From: Aegilops tauschii subsp. strangulata
Taxonomy: Eukaryota; Streptophyta; Magnoliopsida; Poales; Poaceae
Direction: 5' to 3'
Assembly: GCF_002575655.3 (NCBI RefSeq)
Contig: NC_053039.3
Location: forward strand, 222,723,622-222,787,621
DNA length: 64,000 nucleotides
Shown here: piece after piece, positions 53,576-64,000 of the stretch
Layout of the letters: the number at the start of each line of letters is the position of its first letter
Position numbering within the stretch: position 1 is the stretch's first letter
Made by a program: the position numbers and the translations under genes
Notes under the pieces: model-generated
The model's database searches: none
What the model saw: only the letters and a program-made list of their open reading frames with translations
What the model was told of the DNA's origin: nothing

Positions 53576-56268
53576 GCCTCTGTAGCGACCAGACCTCAAA
53601 CAGTCTGATCTCAGTGCATCAGTGTCATCCCTGGATCAGTAATGCTGACATGCACAGTACTTGAAGGATTTATAACAGAGTAACAATCACACACTTATTA
53701 CATCGAATGTCTCAAAAGAGAACTTATTACAATAAATATGGCTTAAGGCCATCTAATACGATAACAGCGGAAGGCTTGGAAGATAAAGTGAGTCCATCAA
53801 CTCCAACGGCATCACTGAGTGAAAGACCACGACCTAACGCTCCTTACTCGTCGTCTGAAAAGTCTGCAACATGATACGTTGTAGCCCGAAAACAGGTCAG
53901 CACATGGAATATGCTGACAATGTAACACAAAAGAGTAATGAACAGAATAATGCTATCACTACATGCATATATGGCTGATTGAGGCTGTATGGTTAATATG
54001 TTTTGCGAAAAGCCAATTTTTTCCTACAACAAAGGAATAAACTTCTATTTAACTATCATGGTGGTTGTTAAACATTGAGAATGGTAAACCCCATCTCAAT
54101 CCCAATTAAAAAGGTAATTAAGAACCCAATCAAATTTTAAATTAAGAGTGATGAGATCCACATGATAATCCAAGAACTAGATACTCAAGATGTCCATAAC
54201 CGGGGACACGGCTAACCATGATTAGTTTGTACACTCTGCAGAGGTTTGCGCACTTTTCCCCACAAGACTCGATCTCCTCCGTTGGATTTCTCGCACTACA
54301 TGGTGTTTGAGAAACGGATGACCGAGACACAGTCTTTCAGAAGCGTTAGCACCTTACGATGGGTAGACAGTACCACCTACATCCCCTACATCTGCTAGTC
54401 TACCACTGTAAGAGTTCACATGACTTAATCAACTATGCTAGAGCCCATAATAGCTTGTGGCTGCATACGAAAGTTTCTAGCATGAATAATCTCATGATCC
54501 TTTTGAGCCTGGGTGGCAGTCCATAGGAGAATCACACGGTACCCCGGGATTTCCAAAAAAATACAGGTAATCACTGGATTCCCCAGGTGCCTCAATCCAC
54601 CCAGATGTGTAGTTAAGTTGCCACCTTAAGTTAACCATTAATTAACAATACTCACAACTATCATGAATACACTCAAACCCAATCCACGTCTACGAGCATA
54701 GCATAGCAGTATAAGCGACGTAGAAGTAACTCCCAAAGGTTTGATAATAAACATGTGAATAGGTACTACCTCAACTACTTCTCAACCCATAATTTAATTA
54801 AGATCCTAACCATGCAATTGTTTGAGGATTGATCTAATGCAATAAAACTAGGTAGTAAAGAGGTATGATCAAAGTGTTACTTGCCTTGCTGATGATCCGC
54901 GAAACCTAGAGACTCCGGGTACTCTATCGCAAACAAACAAGCATGCAATAAGCAATCAAGCAAGGGCACGGGTAAAACTCAAATAAGAGATCTAACCATA
55001 AAGTTCAACTTAAAAACTCCAGTTTGCAAAAAGAATCAAATCAAACGAAGCAACAAAACTCAAACAACGAAAGAAACAAGCTTCGTTTACTAATTTGGAC
55101 TAAAGTCAAATTTTACAGTAGCAAAATCTTGTTCAAGTTGGTTAAAAAGAAAGAGGGTTTCGAGACGAAACTCTAGGCGCTTGAATCGCCTGATTCCGAT
55201 AAATGAGCGAAAAGATAAACTAAAACGAAAATCGGATCAGAAATCGCGATCAAAAATAATCGCGAAAAATCCGAGAAAAAGAAAAACTCACGAACAAGCT
55301 AACGAACGAACGTTCGCTGTCAGCGACTAAACGGTGAAAACCATTCGTTAAAACGAACGTACGAACGGACGTTCGCTAATTAACTAAACCGGAAAAAAAG
55401 AACCGAATCTAAAAAAATGGATCTAGGGTTTAAAAAAACCGAACGGTTTTTCCGGCAAAAACCGGTGGCGGATCGGGCGGCTACCTCGGGCGGGGTCGGC
55501 GTGTGGTGGGGCGGTGGCAACTCCGGCGATGGCCGACGGAGGTGGCGGCGACGGGTGGGTGGCGAGGCCCCGAGGGGCGGCGCCATCGCGGGTGGCGGGC
55601 GGCGGCGTCGGGACTCGGCGGCGGCGACGACGACTTGCGGTGGCGGCGGGGGGGTCGGGTGGTGGCGCTAGGGTTTCGGGGGGGCTGGGCTGCGGCTCGG
55701 GCCTCCCGGCTCTTAAAGGCCGGCCGGGCGCAGTGTCCGGGTCGAACACGGTCCGTTAAGTCGGTTGGCGTTTTTTCTTAAATAATCCGTGCAGAAAAAC
55801 GAATAAAAGTAACACTGAACGGACTCCAAAAATCCTGAAATAAATTTTCCCCGTCCTCTAAAAATAGGCCGGACAAGGTGAACATTTATTTGGTCTAAAA
55901 TGCAATTCTGAAAAACGCATATTTTCCCTAATTCAGATAAAATAGCGATAAAACTCCGAATAAAATTCTTATTTGATTTTAATATTAAATCTCCAATATT
56001 TCTTTATTTTGAGGAAGTCATTTTATCCTCTCTCTTTTATTTTTATAAAAGAAATATTTAAAGAGAAAAAATAATTAAAATCAAACGATCCTCTTTTCAA
56101 AATTTGAGAAAACTCAAATATGAAAATAATGAAATCCCCAACTCTCTCCGTGGGTCCTTGAGTTGCGTAGAATTTCTAGGATCAAACCAAAATGCAAATA
56201 AAATATGATATGCAATGATGATCTAATGTATAACATTCCAAATTGAAAATTTGGGATGTTACAGCCTC
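53576..56268 (-). mobile_element. Solo Gypsy LTR (2683 bp) in LINE ORF1, including TSDs
   Basis: The LTR is 53581-56263 (TGTAGCGACC...GGGATGTTACA; minus strand TGTAACATCCCAAATTTTCA), flanked by exact GCCTC (53576-53580 and 56264-56268). On the minus strand AAACCCTAG near 55668-55676 and a GC-rich tract (55440-55730) mark the promoter and leader region. The frames in the GC-rich tract are not genes. The family is related in style to, but not the same as, the 3.8 kb LTR at 21221-24990. Confidence 0.94.
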
Positions 56269-57270
56269 CTTATCCTGCTATTGGGTGGAATGACCTTCCT
56301 CCGGTCCCCCATGCATGATCAAGTTGACCCTGAAAATTGGGGTCATGCTCATTGGGGTGATGATGATGTTGACCAGCAAGACAACCAAATCCCCCATGCT
56401 CAGCCTGCTCAAGATCAAGAATCTATGGTCATTGACAATTCTTTGCAATCTGAGTCTGAAGTTCAGTTGCAAGAGCCTCCTCAACAGTTCTTTGATGTTA
56501 ATGATTGAGCCATCGTTCCATATCAACCGCCTGCTATTCAGTACGATAGAATTGTTTTGGGCTCAGTCAAGCTTGTTTATGGGCCAGTCTTTCCACCAAA
56601 GATGGCTTGGAAAAGATCATTTGAATCTCTATTGCAGTTCTGCCCCATGTATGAAATTCCTCAATAGATGCCTGTGTTGGATTTGCAGCCCATAGTGTTG
56701 TCCAAGAGGAGCTGGGCCATTGTCTTTGATGATGTACAAGTCCTCTCGCAACTGCAGTGGAGGGAGGCCCAGGTTTTCAACAAGCCCAGGCCCGTTGCAC
56801 GTGCCCTTTTCTCTAAACCAGCTGTGTCTGATGATTTTTTTGAGCCACTGGTTGACAGTCAGGGCTCGCTCGATGTCACCCAGGTGGTCCAACATGAGGA
56901 GGTCTTTTCTTTCTCTGTGCAATGTGACAAGAAGAAGGCTCGCCATAGGAAGACTCTGGCTCCCACTCCCATTGTGGATACTGAGATTAGAAGGTGCACC
57001 CGTGGTTCAGTTAAGAGGGATGGTTATAAGCCTGTATTCCAGGAATTGTAGCAACAACCCAAGAAGAAGAAGCCAAAGTGCAAACCTTTGACTGCATCTG
57101 TCTTTGAGGAGCTTCCTGGTGCTGAGGAGCCGAATGCAGTGCCACCTACTACACCTATCAGGCTGATTCAAGAGATTGGCCATGATCTTCAGATACCTGA
57201 TGAGCAGCTCACTGTGGAAAAGCTTATGGCTAATCTTAAAGAAGACAAGTCGGCTGGTGGAGATGATTAG
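56269..57270 (+). pseudogene. LINE ORF1, C-terminal part
   Basis: Sequence continues directly from 53580 (...FVLPPYPAIGWNDLPPVPHA), then an acidic Gln-rich stretch to 56508, then a domain at 56668-57051 ending in KRDGYKPVFQEL, and a tail with PIRLIQEIGHDLQIPDEQLT. Stops at 56325, 56506 and 57049 and frame changes between pieces disable it. The final TAG is 57268-57270. Confidence 0.8.
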
Positions 57271-57482
57271 TTGTTCTATGTTATTATGGGTTTGCCATGC
57301 CCATATAGTGGCCATGTCCTTTTCATCTTATATGTTGGCTTGTTATCATCCTTGTAATAATTTAGGTTGGGAACCTTTTTGTGTTTTGGGTCTGAACTTT
57401 TTGAAGTGTTATTATGTAGTGCTTCTCTGCTACCCTTCAGTTCTGGTTTGTTATGAGTACTTATAATTGCAAGAGCTAGAGT

Positions 57483-58866
57483 GTGTTGTGTTGGAATGTG
57501 AGGGGACTTAATTCTCCTACCAGGAAACATGCTGTCAAACAAAAAATTGATGAGAGCCAATGTGTGGCAGCATGCTTTCAAGAGACCAAATGTGAGAATT
57601 TTGACATCAAAGAAATAAGGGCTTTATGTCCCAAACAGTTTGATACTTTTGCTTTTGCACCTTCTGTGGGTGCCTCGGGGGGAATTTTTGTGGTCTGGAA
57701 TTCATCTGTTTTATTTGGCATGCTGGTGGAGGTACAACCTTATGTTGTGGTTGTCCGTTTTACCTCTAGCCAGAATAATGAGCAGTGGTCTCTGGTGTCT
57801 GTTTATGGGCCTTGTCAGGGTGAGGCCAGAGATAATTTCGTGTCATGGTTATATAATCTAAATATCCCAGTTGATGATAACTGGTTGATCATTGGGGATT
57901 TTAACTTCATCAGATCCACTGAAAACATAAATATGCCAGGGGGATATAAATTTATCTTCATTTTTAATGAAATCATTGGGCACCTTGGCCTTCTTGAGTT
58001 GTCTCTTAAGGGAAGATCTTTTACCTGGTCCAACATGCAGGACTCCCCTTTGTTGGAACAACTAGATTGGTTCTTCACATCCACAAATTGGATCACTGTT
58101 TACCCTATCACTGAGGCTCTTCCTTTGGCTAGGACTGATTTAGATCATGTGCCTTGTGTTGTGGTAATTAAAACCACTCTACCAAAGTGCAAAATCTTCT
58201 GGTTTGAGAATTATTGGGTCCAAATGGAAGGTTTTCTTCAGTGTGTGCAGAATTCATGGAGCAAACCATCTTACAAAACACACTCTTATGCCATCATTGC
58301 TGACAAGCTTGAGACCCTTAAACAAGACCTTAAAAAGTGGAAAACTGGTCTTTCTAAGATGAAGCTGCTTATTGCTAATAGCAATAAGGTTATTTTGTTA
58401 CTGGACAACTTGGAAGAAATCAGGCCCTTGTTTAGGCAGGAATTTAATTTCAGGAAACTTGTCAAGCTTCATGTTGAGAAGTTGTTGCACCTGCAGTATT
58501 TGTATTAGAAGAAGAGGTGTACTATCAGGTACATCAAGGTGGGAGAGGAAAACATTACATTTTTCCATGCCATGGCCACTGAGAGATTTAGAAGGAATTC
58601 TATTGCAAGCTTGCAGCAACCTGATGGTACAGTTATCTCTGAACACTCACAAATGGAAGGGATGATTTGGAATGCTTTTAAAGGAAGGATGGGGGTCTCT
58701 AGAGGTATTGTTATGGGTTTTGACCTAAGTTCTTTGTTGAAGCATGTGCCAGGTTTGGATATTCTAACCAAACCTTTTACTATGGAGGAAATGGACCTAG
58801 TAGTCAAGCATATGCCTATTGATAAACCTCCTGGACCTGATGGTTTCAATGGTCTCTTATTTAAAA
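57483..58866 (+). pseudogene. LINE ORF2: endonuclease and start of RT
   Basis: The AP-type endonuclease blocks are WNVRGLNSP (57486 on), CFQETKCE, VYGPCQG, IIGDFNFIRS and RTDLDHVPC. A TAG at 58506-58508 interrupts the linker. The RT domain opens with the block IDKPPGPDGFNGLLFKR at about 58817-58866, where the Mutator-like element is inserted. The endonuclease would nick target DNA to prime reverse transcription. Confidence 0.9.
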
Positions 58867-59121
58867 GGGTTTTAATCAATTTTGCCATCGGTTGTACTAC
58901 ACTACTTAGTTCTGCCACTAAAAATTTTCACTGCTCAGAAATGCCATTGTTCTGTTAGGCGCGTGCTCAAAAAAGTCATTTTTCACTGTTACCGTCAGGT
59001 CAATGGACATTGACCGAAGGTAGATGACGAAAATACCCCTATCCCATTTGTCAACTATCCTCTCTTTGTTTGAGCTATGGGCCCACATATAAGGCGAGCA
59101 TGAAAATAGAAGACAAAAATT

Positions 59122-59192
59122 GGAGCCATGGGGTTTCGAACCCAAGACCACGACCTAGACAGGCGCGCGTGCTAACCAGTTGAGCTAAGGGA
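59122..59192 (-). other. tRNA-like sequence in the left inverted repeat of the Mutator-like element
   Basis: On the minus strand: CCCTTAGCTCAACTGGTTAG (box A-like), then after about 30 bases GGGTTCGAAACCCC (box B-like), and a TTTTT run about 10 bases on. The acceptor stem does not pair, so it is not a functional tRNA gene. It faces outward to the left end. Confidence 0.5.
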
Positions 59193-60051
59193 AAGATTTG
59201 ATATAGAAGGAAATGCATGTACTATATCCTTTAGGTAAATAATATCGTTTCTTGTTGCTCGCTACTCGATTTCTCTAGCTAGCTAATTCATGCATCACAC
59301 ACTAATTAACAGCAACAACAAATATGATAGCAGGAGCACATGATTTTCTAAATTTCTCTGAAAATTTCAGCATGGTGCCTGCCCATTTTTCTGAAAACAA
59401 CACAAACGCAGCAAGGTTTACATACTTCAGAGGTGCAGCCTTTTTTTACTTCTAGTATCCATAATTCCATAGCCTTCCTAACCATCAGAACACATGTACC
59501 AAATTGCACACGAGTATCAACAAGGCACCAATCAGCTACTACAAATTCTACACAAGAAATTCCATCTCTACAAGCTACTATGAGCCACACACACACCACA
59601 CTAAGAATTAGCATACTCACCCTGCCGGAATTTCAGAGGCTACAACATGTTGGGGTGTCTGGTGGCCGACGCACCTCTCCGATTTAGGACGGTTGTCTAT
59701 CACCATTACCATGGAACAAATCACTTCAAGGCATCATGATAGGTGGCTGAGCTGGACTTGGGAGGAGCTACGAAGTCAGGCGGGAGAAGCGCCAGAGCTG
59801 CCTGCCTCGAGTGGCGGTGCTCGGCGGGAGGCAACACCGAAGCTGCGATGAGGGCTGCGCTGGGCGGGCAGCGCGATGGCTGCGGTGAGTGGAGGTGCGC
59901 CGGAGCTGGGCGGGCAGCCTGGCAATCGGCGGTTGCAGTTGCGATCGGCAGGCGGCGGCTAGGGATTGTTGTTTCGGCTAGGAAAACTGATACGAGCAGG
60001 TTAGGTATTGGATAAGATCAAGTACATATGTTCCTCAAACAAATGCTTCCA

Positions 60052-60125
60052 TTGGATGTGGTGGTTAGCTTGCCCACTCAACACACTCAGGTCTTTGGTT
60101 CGATCCACCTCGTCGCTCTTTTTCC
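60052..60125 (+). other. tRNA-like sequence in the right inverted repeat of the Mutator-like element
   Basis: GTGGTGGTTAGCTTGCCC (box A-like), GGTTCGATCC (box B-like, 60098-60107) and TTTTT at 60119-60123. It is the diverged mate of 59122-59192, facing outward to the right end. A real tRNA is unlikely. Confidence 0.45.
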
Positions 60126-60377
60126 TCGTAATTTCTTTTCCTAGTCCTTGGCAAGTTGGGCCCACACCATGGAGAGAGATCTTGCAAAAGAGACTAGGGG
60201 CATTATAGTCATATAACGTGGTCAACGTCCATTGACCTGATGGTAACGGTGAAAAAATGGCTTTTTTAGCACGCGCCTAACAGAACAGTGGCATTTCTGA
60301 GCAGTGAAAAAAATTAGTGGCAACACTGAGTTGTGTAGTACAACCGATGGCAAAACTGATAAAAACCCTATTTAAAA

Positions 60378-61126
60378 AATGCTGGCACATCATTAAAAAT
60401 GAATTCTATGCTTTGGCTCAGGACTTTTATGAAGGCAGAGCTAAGTTGGCAAATATTAATGGGTCTTTCATTACTCTTATACCTGAAAAAGGTATCACCT
60501 AAAGTGGTAGGGGATTACAGGCCAATCTCTTTGACTGGTCTAGGAGTAAAGTTTCTGTCCAAGATGGCTGCTAATAGATTCCAGGAGTTGATCATGATGT
60601 GCATCCATAAAAACCAGTATGGTTTTATTAAATCAAGAACTATTTAGGACTACATTGGATGGACCTTAGAGTACCTGCATCAATGTCATCAGTCTAAGAG
60701 GCCCATCCTAATTCTTAAGCTTGATTTTGAGAAGGCTTTTGATTCCATTGAGCATGAAACTATTTTTGAGATTATGAAATATAAAGGGTTTAATGCAAAA
60801 TGGATCAGTTGGGTAAAGGAGTTGTGGACCTCTGGAACTTCCTCAGTCCTTTTGAATGGTGTGCCTGGCAAGCAATTTGTCTGTAAAAAAGGTGTGAGAC
60901 AAGGGGATCCTATCTCACCCGTTCTCTTTGTCCTGGCTGCAGATTTATTGCAGTCTGTGGTTAATGACATGCATCAAAGAGGGGAGCTTCAATTGCCCAT
61001 TCCTTGTCATGACAAGGATTACCCAATTGTGCAGTATGGTGATGACACATTGATAATTGTTCCAGCTGATGAACAACAGTTGTTGGCTCTTAAGAGAATG
61101 TTGCTAGTCTTCTCACAATCAACTTG
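60378..61126 (+). pseudogene. LINE ORF2: reverse transcriptase
   Basis: After the Mutator-like element, RT continues: GSFITLIPEKG, a frame change near 60495, GDYRPISLTGLGVKFLSK, NQYGFIKSRTI, a TAG at 60645-60647, [30 protein letters not shown] and the catalytic QYGDDTLII near 61031-61057. The blocks are those of L1-type plant LINE RT. The TGA at 61125-61127 ends the frame. Confidence 0.92.
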
Positions 61127-62602
61127 ATGTAAACTACCATAAATCTTCTATGGTCCCAATCAATGTATCACAGGAAGAAACATAGATATTAGCCTCAATC
61201 TTTGGTTGTTCAAGTGGGGAAGATGCCCTTTACTTATTTGGGCTTGCCTATGGGAACCACTAGACCTACAATGTCTGATCTTTTGCCTCTGGTAACCTAC
61301 ATGGAGAGAAGAAAGACTGCTAATTCATCATTCCTGGCTCAGGGTGGCAGATTGCAATATCTTAACTCTGCTTTATCTTTCGTGCCAGTTTTCTTCCTTT
61401 GTAGCTTGCTCATTCCACCTGGTATCTTGAAGCAGTTGTAGAGAATTCAAATGCAATGTATATGGAGGAAGAATAGGCTAGAACCTGCCCCATCCCTGGC
61501 TGCTTGGGATTTAATTTGTAGACCCAAGAATAAATGTAGCCTTGGCATTTTTGATCTGGGTTTTCAAAATGTGGCACTGCTGTTGAAGCGTGTCAATAAG
61601 TTCCTGAATAAAAAAGACATTCCTTGGGTGCAACTCATTTGGAATTCCTATTATCATGAGCTTGTGCCCCAAGGAACAACCTCATGTGGGTCCTTTTGGT
61701 GGAAGGACATTCTCAAATTGCTTGACTAGTTCAGAGAGGTTTCCTGGGTAGATGTCAATGAAGGTGACACAGCTCTTTTTTGGCGGGATAAATGGAAAGT
61801 GGGGGATTTTGTTATACCTCTGCAACACAGGTTCCCAAGGTTATTCTCCTATGCCAAGGACACTTTTGTTTTAGTGAAAGATGGTTTCAATAGTTCCAAC
61901 CTGCTAGCATGGTTTCACTTGCCTCTTTCTGGGCAAGCTCATCAAGAGCTTCAAGTTTTGCACAGTTTGCTCCAAAGCCATGAGAGAAAACCTGATTTGA
62001 AAGATGTTTGGTCATGGCATGGTACTAGTAAACCTTATACTCCCAAGCAGTTCTACATCTCCAGGTTTATTAAGCATACTTTCAACCCTCTTCTGCTATG
62101 GATTTGGAAAAGCTGATGCACCATGAAAATAAAAGTCTTTGCATGGATGCTCATTATGTATAGATTAAACACCAAGGATATGGTGGAAACAAGGCATTAG
62201 CATATTCAGGATGGTGTCAATTGTGTGCTCTGCCCCACACATACCAGGGAAGATAGAGATCATCTATTTTTCAATTGCAACTTCAGTCAGAGAATTTGGA
62301 ACTTCTTACAGATTGACTGGTCTGCTGGCAATGATATGGGTCAGGTCGCCCTAAATGCTAATAGGAGTTTTTCTCACCCTTTCTTTGCTGAGGTGGTCTT
62401 CATAGCTTGTTGTAATATCTGGATCATCGGGAATGGGAAAGTATTCAGGAAGGAGAGGCCTAGTTTTAATAGATGGAGAGGGGCTTTTGTTCATGACATG
62501 TACCTTCTTTCCCATAGAATTAAGGTGAGACACAAGGAAGACCTGGTTAGATGGGTCTCCTTTCTCCCCCCCCCCTTAATTGCCTCATCCTTGTTTCTGT
62601 AG
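61127..62602 (+). pseudogene. LINE ORF2: C-terminal region with zinc-binding motif
   Basis: The thumb block YLGLPMGTTRP is at about 61232-61264. The remainder includes CIWRKNR, and near the end VLCPTHTREDRDHLFFNCNF, the C-x-H-C type zinc-binding RT region found at the end of plant LINE ORF2. Stops at 61439, 61727, 62114 and 62198 break it. The last codon is TAG at 62600-62602. Confidence 0.88.
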
Positions 62603-62733
62603 TTGGTAAATAGTTAGTTTTTATTCATTTTTGCTTCTCCTGGTTACTGCTGGTAGCCTTTGTAATTCTTGTACCTCTTTATTTATTAATAAAAGGCTGT
62701 GGGGGTTTTTCCCTATAGTGTTCAGTAAAAAAA
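62603..62733 (+). other. LINE 3' UTR and A tail
   Basis: Short AT-rich UTR with a TTATTAATAAAAGGC polyadenylation-like region near 62681-62696 and a terminal run of A before the target duplication. Confidence 0.8.
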
Positions 62734-62746
62734 AGTGATGAAGATG

Positions 62747-63630
62747 ATTTGCTAGGTGATGATGATTTAATTGTTGACAACACTAGTGATGAAAACTATG
62801 CTGAAATTGCTATTAATCATGCTAATCAAGATGAAACGAATGACAATGATAAGAATGAGATTGAGCGTCTGACTAAAGAACTAAACACTCTTAAGTTAGC
62901 TCATGAAACTAGTTTAGAGGATCATTGAGAGCTTTTAAAGACTCATGAGAAGCTCAATTTAGAGCAAGAGCATGGGTTCTTAAAAGCAATCAATGATGAT
63001 CTTCGAAAGAAAAGTTCTTCTTACATTGCCAACCGTTTAATCTTGTCTACTTACAGTCCACAAGTAAAATCTAGCAACAAGAGCAAGAAAGATTCTTCTT
63101 CTAGTAGTAACAATAATCATGCTAAATCCAATATTATTGCTTCTAGTAGTTATCTTGATTCCACTAATAATTCTCTTAGCCAAGTTACACTTGAGCAAGA
63201 AATAGCTTATTGAAGGGAATTATAGAGAAAGGTGTTTACAAGAGCCTTGCCGGAAGTAAGCAATTTGAGGAAATTGTACGCAAGCAAGGAAGGCACCGGA
63301 AGAATCAAGGTGTTGGTTTTGAATAGAAGTTCAATACCAATGGAGTTGAGTGGGAAGAAGATCAATACCCCAAGACAAATTTTGTCCCTCAACAAGAGAA
63401 GTATGACCCCACTTCTTTCAAGGGGACACAAGCTCAAGATGATCTTCCACCACAAGACCACAAGCTAAAAGGCAAGGACAAGCTTCAAGAAGAGATTGAC
63501 TCATTTGAAGAAGCTCCTAAGGCCTTGGTCAAGTGGGTTCCCAAGACTACATCAAGTTCTACTTCATCAAGTACGACTACAACTCCAAGGATTCCCATCA
63601 AGTTGATGTGGGTCCCAAAGAAGAAGAACT
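62747..63630 (+). pseudogene. Copia gag, C-terminal part
   Basis: It continues the gag cut at 51386: an Asp-rich stretch (DDLLGDDDLIVDN), a coiled coil (EIERLTKELNTLKLAHE), a Ser/Asn-rich stretch, then a long charged domain (QGRHRKNQGVGF ... APKALVKWVPKTTSSSTSS) ending at the TAG at 63628-63630. Stops at 62927 and 63335 and a 1-base deletion near 63208 break it. Pol was not found downstream in the window. Confidence 0.82.
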
Positions 63631-64000
63631 AGAAAGTTCTTGAGGGTGACTCCGCCAACATACTTCACTCATATTCATTTTGGCAAGGACAAGCGCAATC
63701 AACTTCCATATCTTGCACTAGTTCAAGGAGTCACAAACCCTCTAGTAGGTAAGATAAGGGAAAAGGTAACCTAATGCTTTCATGGACATCATCATATGTG
63801 TTTTTCACTCTATGTCTATGGATATCCTTGTGTGTTCCTTGTGGGACTAACCCATGTAGGTATTCAAAGTGCAACTCACGCAACTCCCTCCAATGGATTG
63901 CTCCAAATGATCTACATCAACATTGAGCATCCACATCATCAACACCTACATGAAGTTATCATCGACAAAACCCAAGGTTAGTTCATCCCTCTAAGGGGGA
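63631..64000. other. Non-coding tail of the Copia element to the window end
   Basis: No gene is supported. The text reads like the spacer that follows gag in this element; the rest lies beyond the window. Confidence 0.45.

Larger units (their letters stand above)
58858..60377. mobile_element. Mutator-like element (1502 bp), non-autonomous, including 9 bp TSDs
   Basis: The element is 58867-60368, flanked by exact TATTTAAAA (58858-58866 and 60369-60377). The terminal inverted repeats are about 170 bp or more, starting GGGTTTT(A/T)ATCA(A/G)TTTTGCCATC; blocks such as CACTGCTCAGAAATGCCA and TTCTGTTAGGCGCGTGCT match in both. No transposase is present; the interior (about 59200-60000) has no supported gene, and GC-rich sequence near 59750-59960 is non-coding as far as I can tell. 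The 9 bp duplication and long inverted repeats are Mutator signatures. Confidence 0.93.
51374..62746 (+). mobile_element. LINE retrotransposon (L1-like) with two nested insertions, including both TSDs
   Basis: A 13 bp duplication AGTGATGAAGATG flanks it exactly (51374-51386 and 62734-62746), and an A run (62727-62733) ends it. Removing the solo LTR and the Mutator-like element with their duplications leaves about 7.1 kb: a 5' UTR, ORF1 with two zinc knuckles, ORF2 with endonuclease, RT and a C-terminal zinc region, and a 3' UTR. That is full length for a plant LINE. Both frames are broken. Confidence 0.94.

Noticed and set aside
55380..55781. Overlapping Arg/Gly/Pro-rich frames on both strands
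   Set aside because: Same reason: GC-rich leader part of the solo LTR 53581-56263.
59122..59192. A genuine tRNA gene
   Set aside because: Box A and B are present but the acceptor stem does not pair and the anticodon arm is poor; it is kept only as a tRNA-like sequence in the inverted repeat.

Overview
This window is intergenic DNA from a large-genome grass of the tribe Triticeae (wheat, Aegilops, rye or barley type). The main grounds are an Angela/WIS/BARE-1 type Copia element with its characteristic LTR text, Gypsy LTRs beginning TGATACGTCTCCAA of the Fatima/Sabrina kind, very long Gypsy LTRs beginning TGTAACA on the minus strand, CACTA-like ends, and deep nesting. I see no confident conserved single-copy host gene. 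Three small intronless minus-strand genes of unknown function sit inside DNA-transposon-like sequence. Family names are from memory of the sequence style and were not checked by search.

Layout. 1-3021: part of a ~3.8 kb Gypsy LTR (minus), inserted in another LTR whose 3' part is 3022-3696. 3698-6829 and 26231-32835: DNA-transposon-like sequence with several tandem arrays, a fold-back inverted repeat, a ~500 bp tandem array, three small genes (4328-4981, 30290-30814, 31316-31975) and a CACTA-like terminus at 32835. It is split by element A (6830-26225, minus, TSD GGTAC), a Tat-lineage Gypsy with gag-pro-RT-RH-aRH-IN disabled by six in-frame stops and one frameshift. On the opposite strand element A carries a spliced accessory gene. 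Inside that gene sits element B (7547-12490, TSD GGTTA), a non-autonomous relative that has lost gag-pol but keeps the antisense gene together with its own TATA promoter and leader intron. A second ~3.8 kb solo LTR (21221-24990) splits the gag of element A.

32863-49727: an Angela-type Copia with a truncated 5' LTR. Its leader holds a solo Gypsy LTR (34585-36267, TSD GTGAC) and a 7.3 kb Gypsy element (36466-43760, TSD TGCAC) that encodes only gag and protease. 49728-50649: another CACTA-like right end. 50650-51386 and 62734-63640: Copia gag, interrupted by a LINE (51387-62733, 13 bp TSD, A tail). The LINE is itself split by a solo LTR (53581-56263, TSD GCCTC) and by a 1502 bp Mutator-like element (58867-60368, 9 bp TSD TATTTAAAA).

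How it fits together: the window holds at least ten insertion events, most with exact target duplications visible, so the order of nesting can be read directly. The most unusual content is the antisense gene, which has six coding exons (about 928 codons), a PF04195-like region, a lysine-rich segment and a coiled coil. It is present in two copies, one carried by an element that retains nothing else. Next in interest are the small promoter-bearing genes in the CACTA-like DNA, and the outward-facing tRNA-like units in both inverted repeats of the Mutator-like element.
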